Assembly: GCF_001029285.1 (NCBI RefSeq)
Contig: NZ_LDZY01000017.1
Coordinates: forward strand, 1 to 64,000
Direction of reading: 5' to 3'
Length of the DNA: 64,000 nt
Origin: Desulfosporosinus acididurans
GTDB lineage: Bacteria; Bacillota; Desulfitobacteriia; Desulfitobacteriales; Desulfitobacteriaceae
A program made the translations under genes and the position numbers. A model generated the notes under the pieces. The model was not told the DNA's origin. It saw only the letters and a program-made list of their open reading frames with translations, and did no database searches. Of this stretch, positions 26,742-35,555 are shown piece after piece. The stretch's first letter is position 1. Each line of letters starts with the position of its first letter.

Positions 26742-26993
26742 ATGAGTTATCAATCGGCCATCAGAACGACAATTTTAGGAGCACTTACGGATATTTGCGG
26801 AACAGATCAAATTGAGAGCAACCCCAACCTAGATCTCTTTGCTAATAACCTCTTAGACTCTTTTGGCTTAGTTGAATTGATGCTAACGATTCATGAACAA
26901 CTGAACATCGATATTGCACCGACAGAAGTAGACAGAGAAATGTGGTCGACTCCGGAGCGGATTATACAATATCTTGAGGGGAAAATGAAATGA
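26742..26993 (+). CDS. dltC: D-alanyl carrier protein DltC
   Basis: The 83-residue carrier protein has the phosphopantetheine site in LLDSFGLVELML (Ser about residue 38). It carries D-Ala as a thioester for transfer to teichoic acid. It comes first in this operon, whereas most Firmicutes have dltA first. Its TGA overlaps the dltD ATG. Confidence 0.9.
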   Translation: MSYQSAIRTTILGALTDICGTDQIESNPNLDLFANNLLDSFGLVELMLTIHEQLNIDIAPTEVDREMWSTPERIIQYLEGKMK

Positions 26994-28195
26994 TCCGTAG
27001 ACGTCTGCTGCCAATGGTTTTGGCGCTTCTCCTTTGTTTTTTGAGCATACTTGCACTTGGACCACTCTCTCAATGGTGGGTAAGCAGCTATATCAAACCA
27101 GGGGTAATTGAAACTGCAAGTGAAAATCTGATCCCCTCTCTTTTCGGAGGAACTCTTTTACAAAGTATGGCTTTAAAGGATCCACACGTAGTCCCGATGT
27201 ATGGTTCTTCTGAATTTGGACATGGAGGCCCATATAATCCGACAAAGCTCTTCGCTGGCCGGCCTACCGGATGGACACCCTATCTTGTTGGACATGCAGG
27301 TTCATTAGATTTGATTCAAGCGCTTTATGCAGGAGCCCAAAATCTAAAAGGTAAAAAAATTGTTCTTTCACTTTCGGCCCAATGGTTTAGCGGTAATGGA
27401 ATCTCTCAGAATACCTTCGCTGCTAATTTTTCGGCCTTACAAGCATATGAAATGATTTTCAACCCTACTTTGTCTCGTCAAACTAAAACGTCTCTGGCAC
27501 GACGCCTTATTCAATTTGACGAGGTAAAGAAATCATATCCGATTTTAGATGGGCTGCTTAAATACTACGGTCAAAGAGATATAGGTTCAAATATAATGGA
27601 ATTTGTCTACTGGCCAGCAGCCAGGGTTGAAATGTCCGCTTTAGAAATCCAAGACGCCGTAAAAACATATCAAGTCATTCACCATCTTCCGGCTAAGGAA
27701 ATAGCCAAAAATTCAAGCGGCTCTATTCAGAGAGTTTTGCCAGCCTGGTCCAAAATGCTGCAGAAAGCTTCCGCCGATGTCCAAAAAAATGAAACCAATA
27801 ATCCCTTTGGAATCGGTAATAAATTTTATCAACAAAAGATCAAGAACCCACAAAAATTCAAAAACTCTGCAACTAAGAGCCATTTTTATCCTTCTCCGGA
27901 ATATTCAGATCTTAATTTATTAATGAAGGTTTTAAAGGATGAAGGAGCAGATCCAATATTTTTGATTCAGCCTGTAAATGGCCCATGGTATGATTTTACC
28001 GGTTTTCCCAAAGAACAACGTCAGAAGTATTATAATCAAGTTCGAGAGATGGCGGATCACTACCGATTTTCTCTAGCGGATTTCTCTACTCACGAGTATG
28101 ACAAATATTTCATGGATGATCCATCACATCCCAGTGAGAAAGGATGGGTTGAATTCGATGAAACTTTGGATCAGTTCGTTCATCAAAAACCCTAA
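26990..28195 (+). CDS. dltD: D-alanyl transfer protein DltD
   Basis: The 401-residue protein has one N-terminal membrane helix (LLPMVLALLLCFLSILALG) and an extracytoplasmic SGNH-like domain. Visible are YGSSEFGHGG near residue 70 (catalytic Ser), SAQWFSGNGIS, and a final DPSHPSEKGW with Asp/His. DltD completes D-Ala transfer to lipoteichoic acid outside the membrane. The start overlaps dltC by four bases. Confidence 0.9.
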   Translation: MIRRRLLPMVLALLLCFLSILALGPLSQWWVSSYIKPGVIETASENLIPSLFGGTLLQSMALKDPHVVPMYGSSEFGHGGPYNPTKLFAGRPTGWTPYLVGHAGSLDLIQALYAGAQNLKGKKIVLSLSAQWFSGNGISQNTFAANFSALQAYEMIFNPTLSRQTKTSLARRLIQFDEVKKSYPILDGLLKYYGQRDIGSNIMEFVYWPAARVEMSALEIQDAVKTYQVIHHLPAKEIAKNSSGSIQRVLPAWSKMLQKASADVQKNETNNPFGIGNKFYQQKIKNPQKFKNSATKSHFYPSPEYSDLNLLMKVLKDEGADPIFLIQPVNGPWYDFTGFPKEQRQKYYNQVREMADHYRFSLADFSTHEYDKYFMDDPSHPSEKGWVEFDETLDQFVHQKP

Positions 28196-28310
28196 GACAA
28201 TGTTTTGCGCCCGTGTAGTTTATTACTACCTAATAATAATGGGGCTTTTCCTTCTCTATTTGGTCCAGAAACAGCATACCCCGCCTCCATTCATATACAA
28301 CGGTTTTTAA
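28158..28310 (+). CDS. dltX: DltX membrane peptide
   Basis: The 50-residue single-pass protein has a basic N-terminus, one helix (YYYLIIMGLFLLYLV) and the C-terminal motif PPFIYNGF, which matches the conserved FIYNEF ending of DltX, a small subunit of the D-alanylation machine. It overlaps the 3' end of dltD by 38 bases in another frame. It lies just before dltA, as dltX normally does. ATG 28158 gives the usual ~50-residue length; ATG 28200 would give 36. Confidence 0.75.
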   Translation: MKLWISSFIKNPKTMFCARVVYYYLIIMGLFLLYLVQKQHTPPPFIYNGF

Positions 28311-28405
28311 CCACAATTTTCAGGACTGCTTTTAGTTCGATAGAAATTAAGATTTACAGTGTTAGAAACTTCTTTCGCTTAAATATAGTTCAAGAGGGTG
28401 GTTTT

Positions 28406-30007
28406 ATGCTTTTGCAGCAAATCGATCAGTGGGCTAAATCAGCTCCGCTGCGCTTAGCGCATAGATATAAAGAACAAGTTTTAACCTATGCGGATCTAAA
28501 AACCTATTCTGATGTTTTGGCCTATTGGCTTTTTCAGAAGGCAACTCGCAATTCAGGAACGAAAAGACCTATTATCATTTACGGACACAAAGAAAGCGAA
28601 ATGCTTGTGTTCTTTTTAGCCTGCATTAAAGCGGGGCATCCCTATATTCCCATCGATAAGTCGATTCCCACCGATCGTATACTCAAAATTATAGAATCTT
28701 CCGGTGCAGAACTTATTCTCTCCCCTACAACTTTACCACAGAAAATGAAGGTAAAAAGCCTCATTTACCTAGATAACCTTCACCTTCCAGCGATTTTCGA
28801 TTTAGCACCTCAAAATGCTAAACCGCAATCGGAGTGGCAAATCGGTATCGATGATGTATGGTATATCATTTTCACTTCCGGAAGCACCGGAGAACCAAAA
28901 GGTGTGCAAATTACCCAACGTTCGTTAGAAAGCTTTGTTGCTTGGGTAAATCGCGACTATCTACCAGAACAGCAAAAGGAGATTTTTCTCAATCAAGCCC
29001 CTTTTTCCTTTGATTTATCCGTTTTGGATTTATACATGTCCTTAAGCAATGGTGGTACTTTGTGGAGTGTGGATCAGGAGCAAATCAGTAACCCTAAGGA
29101 TCTATTTTATTCTTTACACGAATCACAAATAAGTTATTGGATTTCCACACCTTCCTTTGCCGAGATATGCCTCATGGATCCGAATTTCACTGAAGAGCTT
29201 TTGCCCAAGCTGCGTTACTTTCTCTTTTGTGGAGAAGTTCTTCCCAACAATGTCGCCTTGCGCCTCTTAGAACGCTTTCCGCAAGCCAAGGTCATAAACC
29301 TCTATGGCCCAACGGAGTGCACCGTGGCAGTAACGGGTGTAAATATTACTGCGGAAATCCTTAAACGTCCCGGGCCACTCCCTGTAGGACAGAGTTCTGC
29401 AGATTGTCAAATCTTAATATGTGATCCCGATGCTCTAGACAAAGTGAACTCCGCCGTAAGTTCTCAAGAACACCTCCAAAGCTTACTCAAACCTGGGGAA
29501 AGCGGCGAAATTGTCATCTCAGGGCCCAACGTTAGTATAGGCTATCTTAACCATTCCGAGCTGACAAAACGTGTTTTTTTTAAGTGGACGAAAAATGGAA
29601 TCTCCCAACAAGCTTATCGTACCGGCGACATCGGCTATTGGCTCAACGGAAAACTATATTACACAGGTCGGCGGGATTTTCAAATAAAACTGCACGGCTA
29701 TCGGATTGAATTAGGCGAAATTGAAGAACAGTTACGAAAGTTACCTGAAGTTGAAAATGCTGTTGTAATTCCAATTGTACGCCGGAACAAAAATGCTGCT
29801 CTCCAAGCATTTGTCAAACTAAGCAATAATTTTAAAGGTTTTACTAAAGAACCGGAATCGATTAAGCAAGAAATGGGGCAGCAAATACGCTTAAAATTAG
29901 GGCAGATATTGCCAGCCTATATGCTGCCACAACGCTACAGCTTCATTGAAAGTATCCCCCTGACAATGAATGGCAAAGTTGACCGTAAAGCACTTCAAGG
30001 AGGCTAA
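28406..30007 (+). CDS. dltA: D-alanine-D-alanyl carrier protein ligase DltA
   Basis: The 533-residue adenylating enzyme has A3 FTSGSTGEPKGVQIT, A5 YGPTECTVAV, A7 YRTGDIG, A8 GRRDFQIKLHGYRIELGEIE and A10 NGKVDRKAL. It charges DltC with D-Ala using ATP. ATG 28406 has AGAGGGTGG ahead; the longer frame has no site and overlaps dltX. Confidence 0.92.
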   Translation: MLLQQIDQWAKSAPLRLAHRYKEQVLTYADLKTYSDVLAYWLFQKATRNSGTKRPIIIYGHKESEMLVFFLACIKAGHPYIPIDKSIPTDRILKIIESSGAELILSPTTLPQKMKVKSLIYLDNLHLPAIFDLAPQNAKPQSEWQIGIDDVWYIIFTSGSTGEPKGVQITQRSLESFVAWVNRDYLPEQQKEIFLNQAPFSFDLSVLDLYMSLSNGGTLWSVDQEQISNPKDLFYSLHESQISYWISTPSFAEICLMDPNFTEELLPKLRYFLFCGEVLPNNVALRLLERFPQAKVINLYGPTECTVAVTGVNITAEILKRPGPLPVGQSSADCQILICDPDALDKVNSAVSSQEHLQSLLKPGESGEIVISGPNVSIGYLNHSELTKRVFFKWTKNGISQQAYRTGDIGYWLNGKLYYTGRRDFQIKLHGYRIELGEIEEQLRKLPEVENAVVIPIVRRNKNAALQAFVKLSNNFKGFTKEPESIKQEMGQQIRLKLGQILPAYMLPQRYSFIESIPLTMNGKVDRKALQGG

Positions 30008-30008
30008 A

Positions 30009-31373
30009 ATGATTCCATATGATAACTTCTCGTTTTTCTTATGGCTGCTCATACCTGTTATTCCAGCAATAATTATAGGCTTAGCCCAAGCATCTCCCAA
30101 AACCCGATCGCTGTGGATCATGCATTCGTCAATTGGTATGTTATATTTAATTTTGAAACCTCAAGCCTTTTTTGTTCAAGCCGTCATCTATTTTATCTGG
30201 GAATACCTTGTTATTTGGTTTTATCTACGTTATCGTCAATCAGAAAAGGCTAAAAACAGCTCTTTAATCTTTTATCTTGCTGTTGCAGGAAGCTTATTGC
30301 CGTTAATATTGGTTAAATTATCGCCATTTTTTGTTCCAAACGTTGGCGCAACAACAGCTGCGTTTTCTGGAGCAAAGTCCTTAGCAACTCAAAATTTAAA
30401 TCATATTACGCAAGGAGTCCAAAAACTATCTAAAACACTTACTAATACACAAATCACTGCAAGTTCACAGATGCTTAGTCAATTCTCAAAAAGCATAGGA
30501 CAATCTGCATCTAAGCCAAGTCAAATGACATCCCCCGAGAATACCGTTCTTGGTTTTTTAGGAATATCCTATGTGAGCTTTAGAATCATTGGAACGCTAA
30601 TTGAAATCAGAGATGGTTTAATCAAGGAGGTTAATCTGGGAAATTTCATTAGCTACGTTTTATTTTTCCCTACTCTTGCCTCAGGGCCCATTGACCGCTA
30701 CCGCAGGTTTCTCTCGGATCTTCAAAGAACAATAACTCGGCAAGAGTATCTCATTCATTTTACCGAAGGTTTAGAATACATATTGCGTGGTTTTCTATAT
30801 AAGTTTATCTTGGCTTATTTGATTAACCAATATATGATCATACCATTAAATCATATTCATAGTTTGTGGGCGACATTTCGTTATATGTATACTTACAGCG
30901 CTTATCTTTTCTTTGATTTTGCCGGTTACAGCGCCTTTGCTATCGGAGTGAGCCGCTTTTTCTGCGTAAAAACACCTGAAAACTTTAAAGTCCCTTTTTG
31001 GTCCAAAAATATTAAAGACTTCTGGAACCGTTGGCATATCTCTTTGTCAATGTGGTTCAGAGACTATATCTATATGCGCTTCGTTCTCGACAGTGCCAAA
31101 AAGAAACGTTTTAACAGTCGCTACACTACTTCCGCTCTTGGTTACCTCTTGCTTTTTCTTATAATGGGAATTTGGCATGGAATCGAGTGGCATTACATTG
31201 TCTATGGTCTCTATATGGCTTTTCTCATGATCGTCTTTGAGTATCTGGAACGTTTCAATAAAAAAAAGCATTTTTGGGGGGATGGGAAAGCTTGGGACAT
31301 GCTGGCCCGATTGATTACCCTCCAGTTTACTTGTTTTGGCTTGCTAATTTTCTCCGGACGCTTGCTTAAATAA
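30009..31373 (+). CDS. dltB: D-alanyl transfer acyltransferase DltB with a 70-residue insertion
   Basis: The 454-residue MBOAT membrane acyltransferase has PTLASGPIDRYRRF, then SKNIKDFWNRWHISLSMWFRDY and the active-site region MGIWHGIEWHYIVYG. It moves D-Ala from DltC across or at the membrane. Residues about 110-178 form an Ala/Ser/Thr/Gln-rich, low-complexity insert between VKLSPFF and LGFLGISYVSFR that ordinary DltB lacks. It starts one base after the dltA stop behind GGAGG. Confidence 0.9.
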   Translation: MIPYDNFSFFLWLLIPVIPAIIIGLAQASPKTRSLWIMHSSIGMLYLILKPQAFFVQAVIYFIWEYLVIWFYLRYRQSEKAKNSSLIFYLAVAGSLLPLILVKLSPFFVPNVGATTAAFSGAKSLATQNLNHITQGVQKLSKTLTNTQITASSQMLSQFSKSIGQSASKPSQMTSPENTVLGFLGISYVSFRIIGTLIEIRDGLIKEVNLGNFISYVLFFPTLASGPIDRYRRFLSDLQRTITRQEYLIHFTEGLEYILRGFLYKFILAYLINQYMIIPLNHIHSLWATFRYMYTYSAYLFFDFAGYSAFAIGVSRFFCVKTPENFKVPFWSKNIKDFWNRWHISLSMWFRDYIYMRFVLDSAKKKRFNSRYTTSALGYLLLFLIMGIWHGIEWHYIVYGLYMAFLMIVFEYLERFNKKKHFWGDGKAWDMLARLITLQFTCFGLLIFSGRLLK

Positions 31374-31435
31374 TCCAGCATTTATCATAGCGACTATTTC
31401 TTCTTGAGCTCACTATTCCCGATTAACCTTGTATA

Positions 31436-31910
31436 TTAGGATTTTTCGATATCATATCCGAAAACGTCAGCTGAGTTGTTTAAAAGATCTTTAGACAAAT
31501 CACAAGTCCCCCCAGCTTTTTCACTGTATCCGCCGCCTGCGCGCACAAACATGTTAATCGACCAGACTTCTCCGGTAACAGCGTCAATTTTAGAGGAATA
31601 AATGGTTTTACCATCTGCCGACGTAAAACTGCCAAACCATGTATCCCGTTCCTTAATAGGGAACAACTGCATCACAGAGGTATAGCCGCTCAAATCACTT
31701 CCGGTTATTTCTACAATTTTTGCCGCAATTTTATCAGCGGCCTGCTCTTTTGTTATGTCTTTAGCAGATGGTGTATAAACTTTACTAACTTCTGCTGCTT
31801 TTTTGGCATCCATTCCCTTGGTTTCAATAGGGGCCGAGTCCGTAATAGAAAACACACGCCGTGAATTCGTTAATAGGATGTTCGTCCTCCACAATAAGTA
31901 TCCTTGCCAT
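31436..31910 (-). pseudogene. fused gene remnants: response-regulator start joined to a PepSY-domain C-terminus
   Basis: At 31910 a good start (GAGGTG then ATG) opens MARILIVEDEHPINEF, the first strand and acidic pocket of a receiver domain, but the match stops at about 31865. From about 31858 another frame encodes a PepSY-like region (KDITKEQAADKIAAKI ... WFGSFTSADGKTIYSSKIDAVTGEVWSI) ending at 31436. The two parts are in different frames and from different gene families, so this is a deletion junction. The PepSY part lacks a signal peptide. A translated product of the 31894 frame is possible but unlikely to be native. Confidence 0.65.
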
Positions 31911-32031
31911 ATATATCACCTCATTTTGATTGTATTATAAATCTATTATAATGTTGTAAAGGAATGGACTGGTTGGGTCACTTACTTTTTCGAGAAGTTA
32001 GGGAGGTACTCCTTTTTTGTCTTAGATGTAA

Positions 32032-32062
32032 AAAGTCTCCCTCGGAATATGAGGGAGACTTT
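32032..32062 (-). terminator. terminator of the GltS-like operon
   Basis: The 12-bp perfect stem AAAGTCTCCCTC / GAGGGAGACTTT has a 7-base loop; on the minus strand it runs into TTTTTACATC. It lies 90 bases after the carrier stop. Confidence 0.85.
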
Positions 32063-32151
32063 AGCAACAAAATTGGCAATGAATTATTGATCCCGGTAAA
32101 GACTACCATGATTCTATATTCTTTGATATTTTCTATTGCCACGAAAAAAAG

Positions 32152-33279
32152 CTAAAGGAATAACTTAATAATGTATGGATTAAACACCGAAATAAGCCAT
32201 GCACCCACTGGGGGGACAATGTATAAAACTATTGGAATAGCCCCTTCCTGTTCTCCAATACATTGAAGGGTAGACATAGTACTTGCTGGCATTCCTAAAC
32301 TAAAACCGATTAACCCTGAAGCTACATAGGCGGCTAAGGCGTTTCTTTTGTAATAACGGAAAACAAAATAAAAACTGAAAAACATCAGTATACAAGCCTG
32401 GAGGGCAAAAATTAAAATAGCGGCAGGATTAAGTTTCGCAAGCGCGGTGAGGTCCATCGACATGAAAGATATAATTAAAAGCATGGATAAAGAAAAATTG
32501 CCAATAATATTTACCTTCGGTGATTGAATCGAAGATTTGCCTGTTAATTCAAACAACTGTCGGATAATAAGCCCTGCAAGAAAAGCCCCCCCTGCCGGGT
32601 TTATCCACTTGCCAAACCCCAATTGTGTAGGGAGCAGACCCAGACATATAGTCAATAAAAAAATCAAAAGATGTTGTAAGAATTCGTAAGGCTTAAACTC
32701 AATTGGTGTTATATTAGGCGATTCCAATTGGGTTCGCTTCTTTAATAAAATAAAAAGGCAGCCCCCTAAGAGCGTACCAAAAATGTTTCCAAACACCGAA
32801 TAGCCATTAAACAGTCCAAGATAAGCATGCCCTCTTGATATTAGACTGGGAACCCCTTGGAGTATAGAAGCATCCCCCATCAAGCCCATTGATCCAAATA
32901 TGACCGTTTGAAATGGATTGTAGCCGACAGCCTTACTAACCAATAAACTAACGACATTCTGAAATAATGCTACAAAAATAACAATTCCCAAAAATAGGAT
33001 TTGACCTTTGTAACCTTTTTTTAAAAAAGTACGATCTGTTCTTAGTCCAATTGAAGCAAAGAATCCGGCAACAAACACCGGGAGCATAGAATAATCCAAA
33101 TTATATTTAACATGTCCAATACTTTTAAAGCAAAGAAAGAGGCCAGAAGCCAAAATACCTCCAATAAACGGAGCTGGGATGTACAACTTTCTTAACCAAA
33201 TTATCTTACTCTGAAGGTAATAACCGAATAGCAAAAAAAGGCCTGCCGCTGTTATCGTTTGCATTGAGTTAAAATTCAT
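32152..33279 (-). CDS. GltS-like sodium/glutamate symporter family protein
   Basis: The 375-residue protein has about ten to twelve membrane helices. Two inverted halves each carry a Gly-rich stretch: FGSMGLMGDASILQGVPSL and ASGLIGFSLGMPASTMSTLQ. PAPFIGGILASGLF is a GltS-like element. The family exchanges glutamate or related dicarboxylates with Na+. Ligand is not certain here. It follows the cysteine protein by 12 bases, so it is the second gene of that operon. Confidence 0.7.
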   Translation of the reverse strand: MNFNSMQTITAAGLFLLFGYYLQSKIIWLRKLYIPAPFIGGILASGLFLCFKSIGHVKYNLDYSMLPVFVAGFFASIGLRTDRTFLKKGYKGQILFLGIVIFVALFQNVVSLLVSKAVGYNPFQTVIFGSMGLMGDASILQGVPSLISRGHAYLGLFNGYSVFGNIFGTLLGGCLFILLKKRTQLESPNITPIEFKPYEFLQHLLIFLLTICLGLLPTQLGFGKWINPAGGAFLAGLIIRQLFELTGKSSIQSPKVNIIGNFSLSMLLIISFMSMDLTALAKLNPAAILIFALQACILMFFSFYFVFRYYKRNALAAYVASGLIGFSLGMPASTMSTLQCIGEQEGAIPIVLYIVPPVGAWLISVFNPYIIKLFL

Positions 33280-33291
33280 AAGACTAAACTC

Positions 33292-33765
33292 CTATATGTT
33301 AACAGATTTAATTGTATTAATTAACTCTTCATCATCCAACAATTTATCTGTTATCCAAGCCGCAACTTCTCCGGTTATTTTTACACAGTGAGCTTTGCGT
33401 TCAGGAGAATCAAAGACTAAATCTTTTGTAATGACTCGACAGCAAGTGCTTCTATATAACTTTTTAATATGATCATGAAGATCAGCAGCAATAGGAAGCA
33501 TTTTGCTATTCATTGGATTGCCATGATCTCGGCCGTAAGCCATACCTAAGGCCATTACACCACCACTTATGGCTCCACAAACACAACCCGATTTTCCGAT
33601 CCCGATCGGAAAGCCTGAAGCCAATCTGCTAATTGAAGGATCAAAAGGCCAGCCAAGCAACTCATTGAGAGTATGGATCACAGATTCAGAACAAAAAAAC
33701 TCACCTCTCTGGAAGTATCCTTCCGCCTTTGTCCTTACATCATTAATAACTTTTTCTCTTTCCAT
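33292..33765 (-). CDS. C_GCAxxG_C_C family redox protein
   Basis: The 157-residue protein has the conserved cysteine pattern of this clostridial family: Cys in FFCSESV, SGCVCGAISGGVMALG, STCCRVITKD and KAHCVKITG. These proteins are thought to be redox active, but their function is not settled. It lies first in an operon with the GltS-like carrier and has the 18-bp Crp/Fnr-like site 57 bases upstream. ATG follows GGAGG. Confidence 0.85.
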   Translation of the reverse strand: MEREKVINDVRTKAEGYFQRGEFFCSESVIHTLNELLGWPFDPSISRLASGFPIGIGKSGCVCGAISGGVMALGMAYGRDHGNPMNSKMLPIAADLHDHIKKLYRSTCCRVITKDLVFDSPERKAHCVKITGEVAAWITDKLLDDEELINTIKSVNI

Positions 33766-33821
33766 ATACTGCCTCCATCAATAATTAAGTAGTTATGCGC
33801 ACAAATCACTATTATATTATA

Positions 33822-33839
33822 TTATTGTAATCACAATAA
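33822..33839 (-). promoter_or_regulatory. 18-bp palindrome, same site as upstream of assT
   Basis: TTATTGTAATCACAATAA has 7-bp perfect arms and a 4-base centre. It differs at one of 18 positions from the site at 24033-24050. It lies 57 bases before the start codon of 33765. Confidence 0.6.
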
Positions 33840-33857
33840 CTCAATTACCTTTTTAAC

Positions 33858-33903
33858 AAAAAAACCACTGTTTTCACTTTTATCGTGATACAGAGGTTTT
33901 TTT
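33858..33903 (-). terminator. terminator of the pentapeptide-repeat gene
   Basis: A stem of A-rich AAAAAAACC-CTGT with ACAG-GGTTTTTTT lies about 100 bases after the 34004 stop on the minus strand, followed by TTTTTTTG. Confidence 0.7.
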
Positions 33904-34003
33904 AAAAAACTAAAAGCTTTGAGTTATTACCACAATATACCACTTCTCGACTGAGGATATCTCCTCTCGAAACATGGAAATAATCAACTCCTTAAATTAA
34001 GGG

Positions 34004-34606
34004 TTATATAATTTTTACCCCTAAAATTTGTACTATATCAACTGCTTGCAAGGCGTTTATCTTTGCACCCTTGAGCTCACTGAACGTATCGGATAACGTA
34101 ATACCCTCGATTAAACAATTTGATAGGTCAATTCCTTTTAGTGAAGTTTTAAAGAAATCTGTTCTCTGAAAATCAACCGCTTTGAGGTTAACCTTTTTGA
34201 ACTTTACCTCTGAAAGAAATGCTTCTTGAAAGTTACAATCACTAATCGTACAGTTTTCCCATACTGATAATGTGCAATTTGTGTAACGGAAGGAAGAATT
34301 AGATAACACTGCTTCTTTAAAATGGCTTTGGTTAAAATTGCTTCCACTGCCTTTACATTCTGATATTTGCGCTTTCTTCCAATAGCTATCTTCAAAATTA
34401 CAATTTGAGAAATCGGAATTCATAAAATCTGAATCATAAAAGCTAGTACGTGAAAAATTGCAATTAATAAATTGACACTTGACAAACTCTACCGACTCAA
34501 ATTCAATCTTTGAAATATCAACATCTGTGAGAACATCATTGACAAAACTTACATTCTTAAGATAGTTATCATCTAACCTTGCATCTGAAATCGCTTTTTC
34601 CAACAT
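34004..34606 (-). CDS. pentapeptide repeat protein
   Basis: The 200-residue protein is made almost wholly of pentapeptide units with the A(D/N)LXX pattern, F or L at the centre (CNFSR TSFYD SDFMN SDFSN CNFED; later VDFQR TDFFK TSLKG IDLSN). It should fold into a right-handed quadrilateral beta-helix. Some such proteins (Qnr, MfpA) mimic DNA and protect gyrase, but many have other or unknown roles. There is no membrane segment. The function here is not assignable. Confidence 0.85.
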   Translation of the reverse strand: MLEKAISDARLDDNYLKNVSFVNDVLTDVDISKIEFESVEFVKCQFINCNFSRTSFYDSDFMNSDFSNCNFEDSYWKKAQISECKGSGSNFNQSHFKEAVLSNSSFRYTNCTLSVWENCTISDCNFQEAFLSEVKFKKVNLKAVDFQRTDFFKTSLKGIDLSNCLIEGITLSDTFSELKGAKINALQAVDIVQILGVKII

Positions 34607-34730
34607 AACAATTGCCTCTTATATCTTAATATCCGGAATATGAAATTTATCAAATTTCAATCCGCCTTCCTGCCCATTTCCAAGGAAGCTTCTTTTAACT
34701 GATGACTTGTAAACTCAGCACTTATACATG

Positions 34731-35486
34731 CTAGTTCTTAGTTGCTAAAAGTTCATAACGATAAGTAGTTATATAATCATTTCCAAAAGGATAGTTGACT
34801 TTGCATTCACTTGATAAATTATTAAGCAGCTTAAAGATCTCTTCCCTATTGCTTTGGCTTGTTCCCATCCTGTCAAACCAGACTGGTAACTTATACTCTG
34901 ATTGAAGCAACGATGCATGAACTATTGTCAGCGGCAAATCCTGTAATAATTGGTTCCATAATCGCGGTGAATAAGAATACTGATGAGAACTGTCTCTTAA
35001 TAACTCAATACGATTAATTACCTTCTCAGATTCATCACCATCAACAACTGAGCAATCAAGGATATATAACTTACCTCCAGGCTTCAATACTCTGCACATT
35101 TCACGAAGGGCATTTCGCACATCGGAAAAATGATGTACTGCAAACCTTGAGGCAACAATATCAAATTGCCCGTCGGAAATATTTAAGTTGTGTACATTTT
35201 CTGTCCTAAAAGTTATATTACTTATACCGTCTTGAATTGAAGCAATTTTAGCTTCAGCTAACATTTCCGGGGTAATATCAATTGCTGTCACCTTTTTGGC
35301 AAATTTGGCTAGAGCGATCGCAGTATGACCTGCTCCTGTAGCAACATCCAACACGTCGTCATTAAAGTTAGGATCGATTAGCCCAATCATTCTATCCAAA
35401 TCTTTCGGATTACCGTGGGTAGAACTCAATCGATATTCATATGCTCTTTGCCCAAAATTTTTCTTAACCTCATTCGTATTATCCAT
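34731..35486 (-). CDS. class I SAM-dependent methyltransferase
   Basis: The 251-residue enzyme has the SAM-binding motif I VLDVATGAGHTAIALA, acidic motif II VTAIDITPEM, and post-motif FDIVASRFAVHHFSD, then LREMCRVLKPGGKLYILD. It is UbiE/MenG-like or of the small-molecule type. ATG 35486 is chosen for GGAGG. It is the last gene of a three-gene set with another methyltransferase and an XRE-cupin regulator. The substrate is unknown. Confidence 0.85.
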   Translation of the reverse strand: MDNTNEVKKNFGQRAYEYRLSSTHGNPKDLDRMIGLIDPNFNDDVLDVATGAGHTAIALAKFAKKVTAIDITPEMLAEAKIASIQDGISNITFRTENVHNLNISDGQFDIVASRFAVHHFSDVRNALREMCRVLKPGGKLYILDCSVVDGDESEKVINRIELLRDSSHQYSYSPRLWNQLLQDLPLTIVHASLLQSEYKLPVWFDRMGTSQSNREEIFKLLNNLSSECKVNYPFGNDYITTYRYELLATKN

Positions 35487-35555
35487 AGTAACCTCCATTC
35501 CGCCGCTGACGCAAGCAGCACAAATACTAATGTAATATTAAGTGTAACTTTACTC

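Noticed and set aside
34004-34606. Quinolone-resistance (Qnr) protein
   Set aside because: Pentapeptide repeats alone do not define Qnr; there is no context or family-specific loop to support it.
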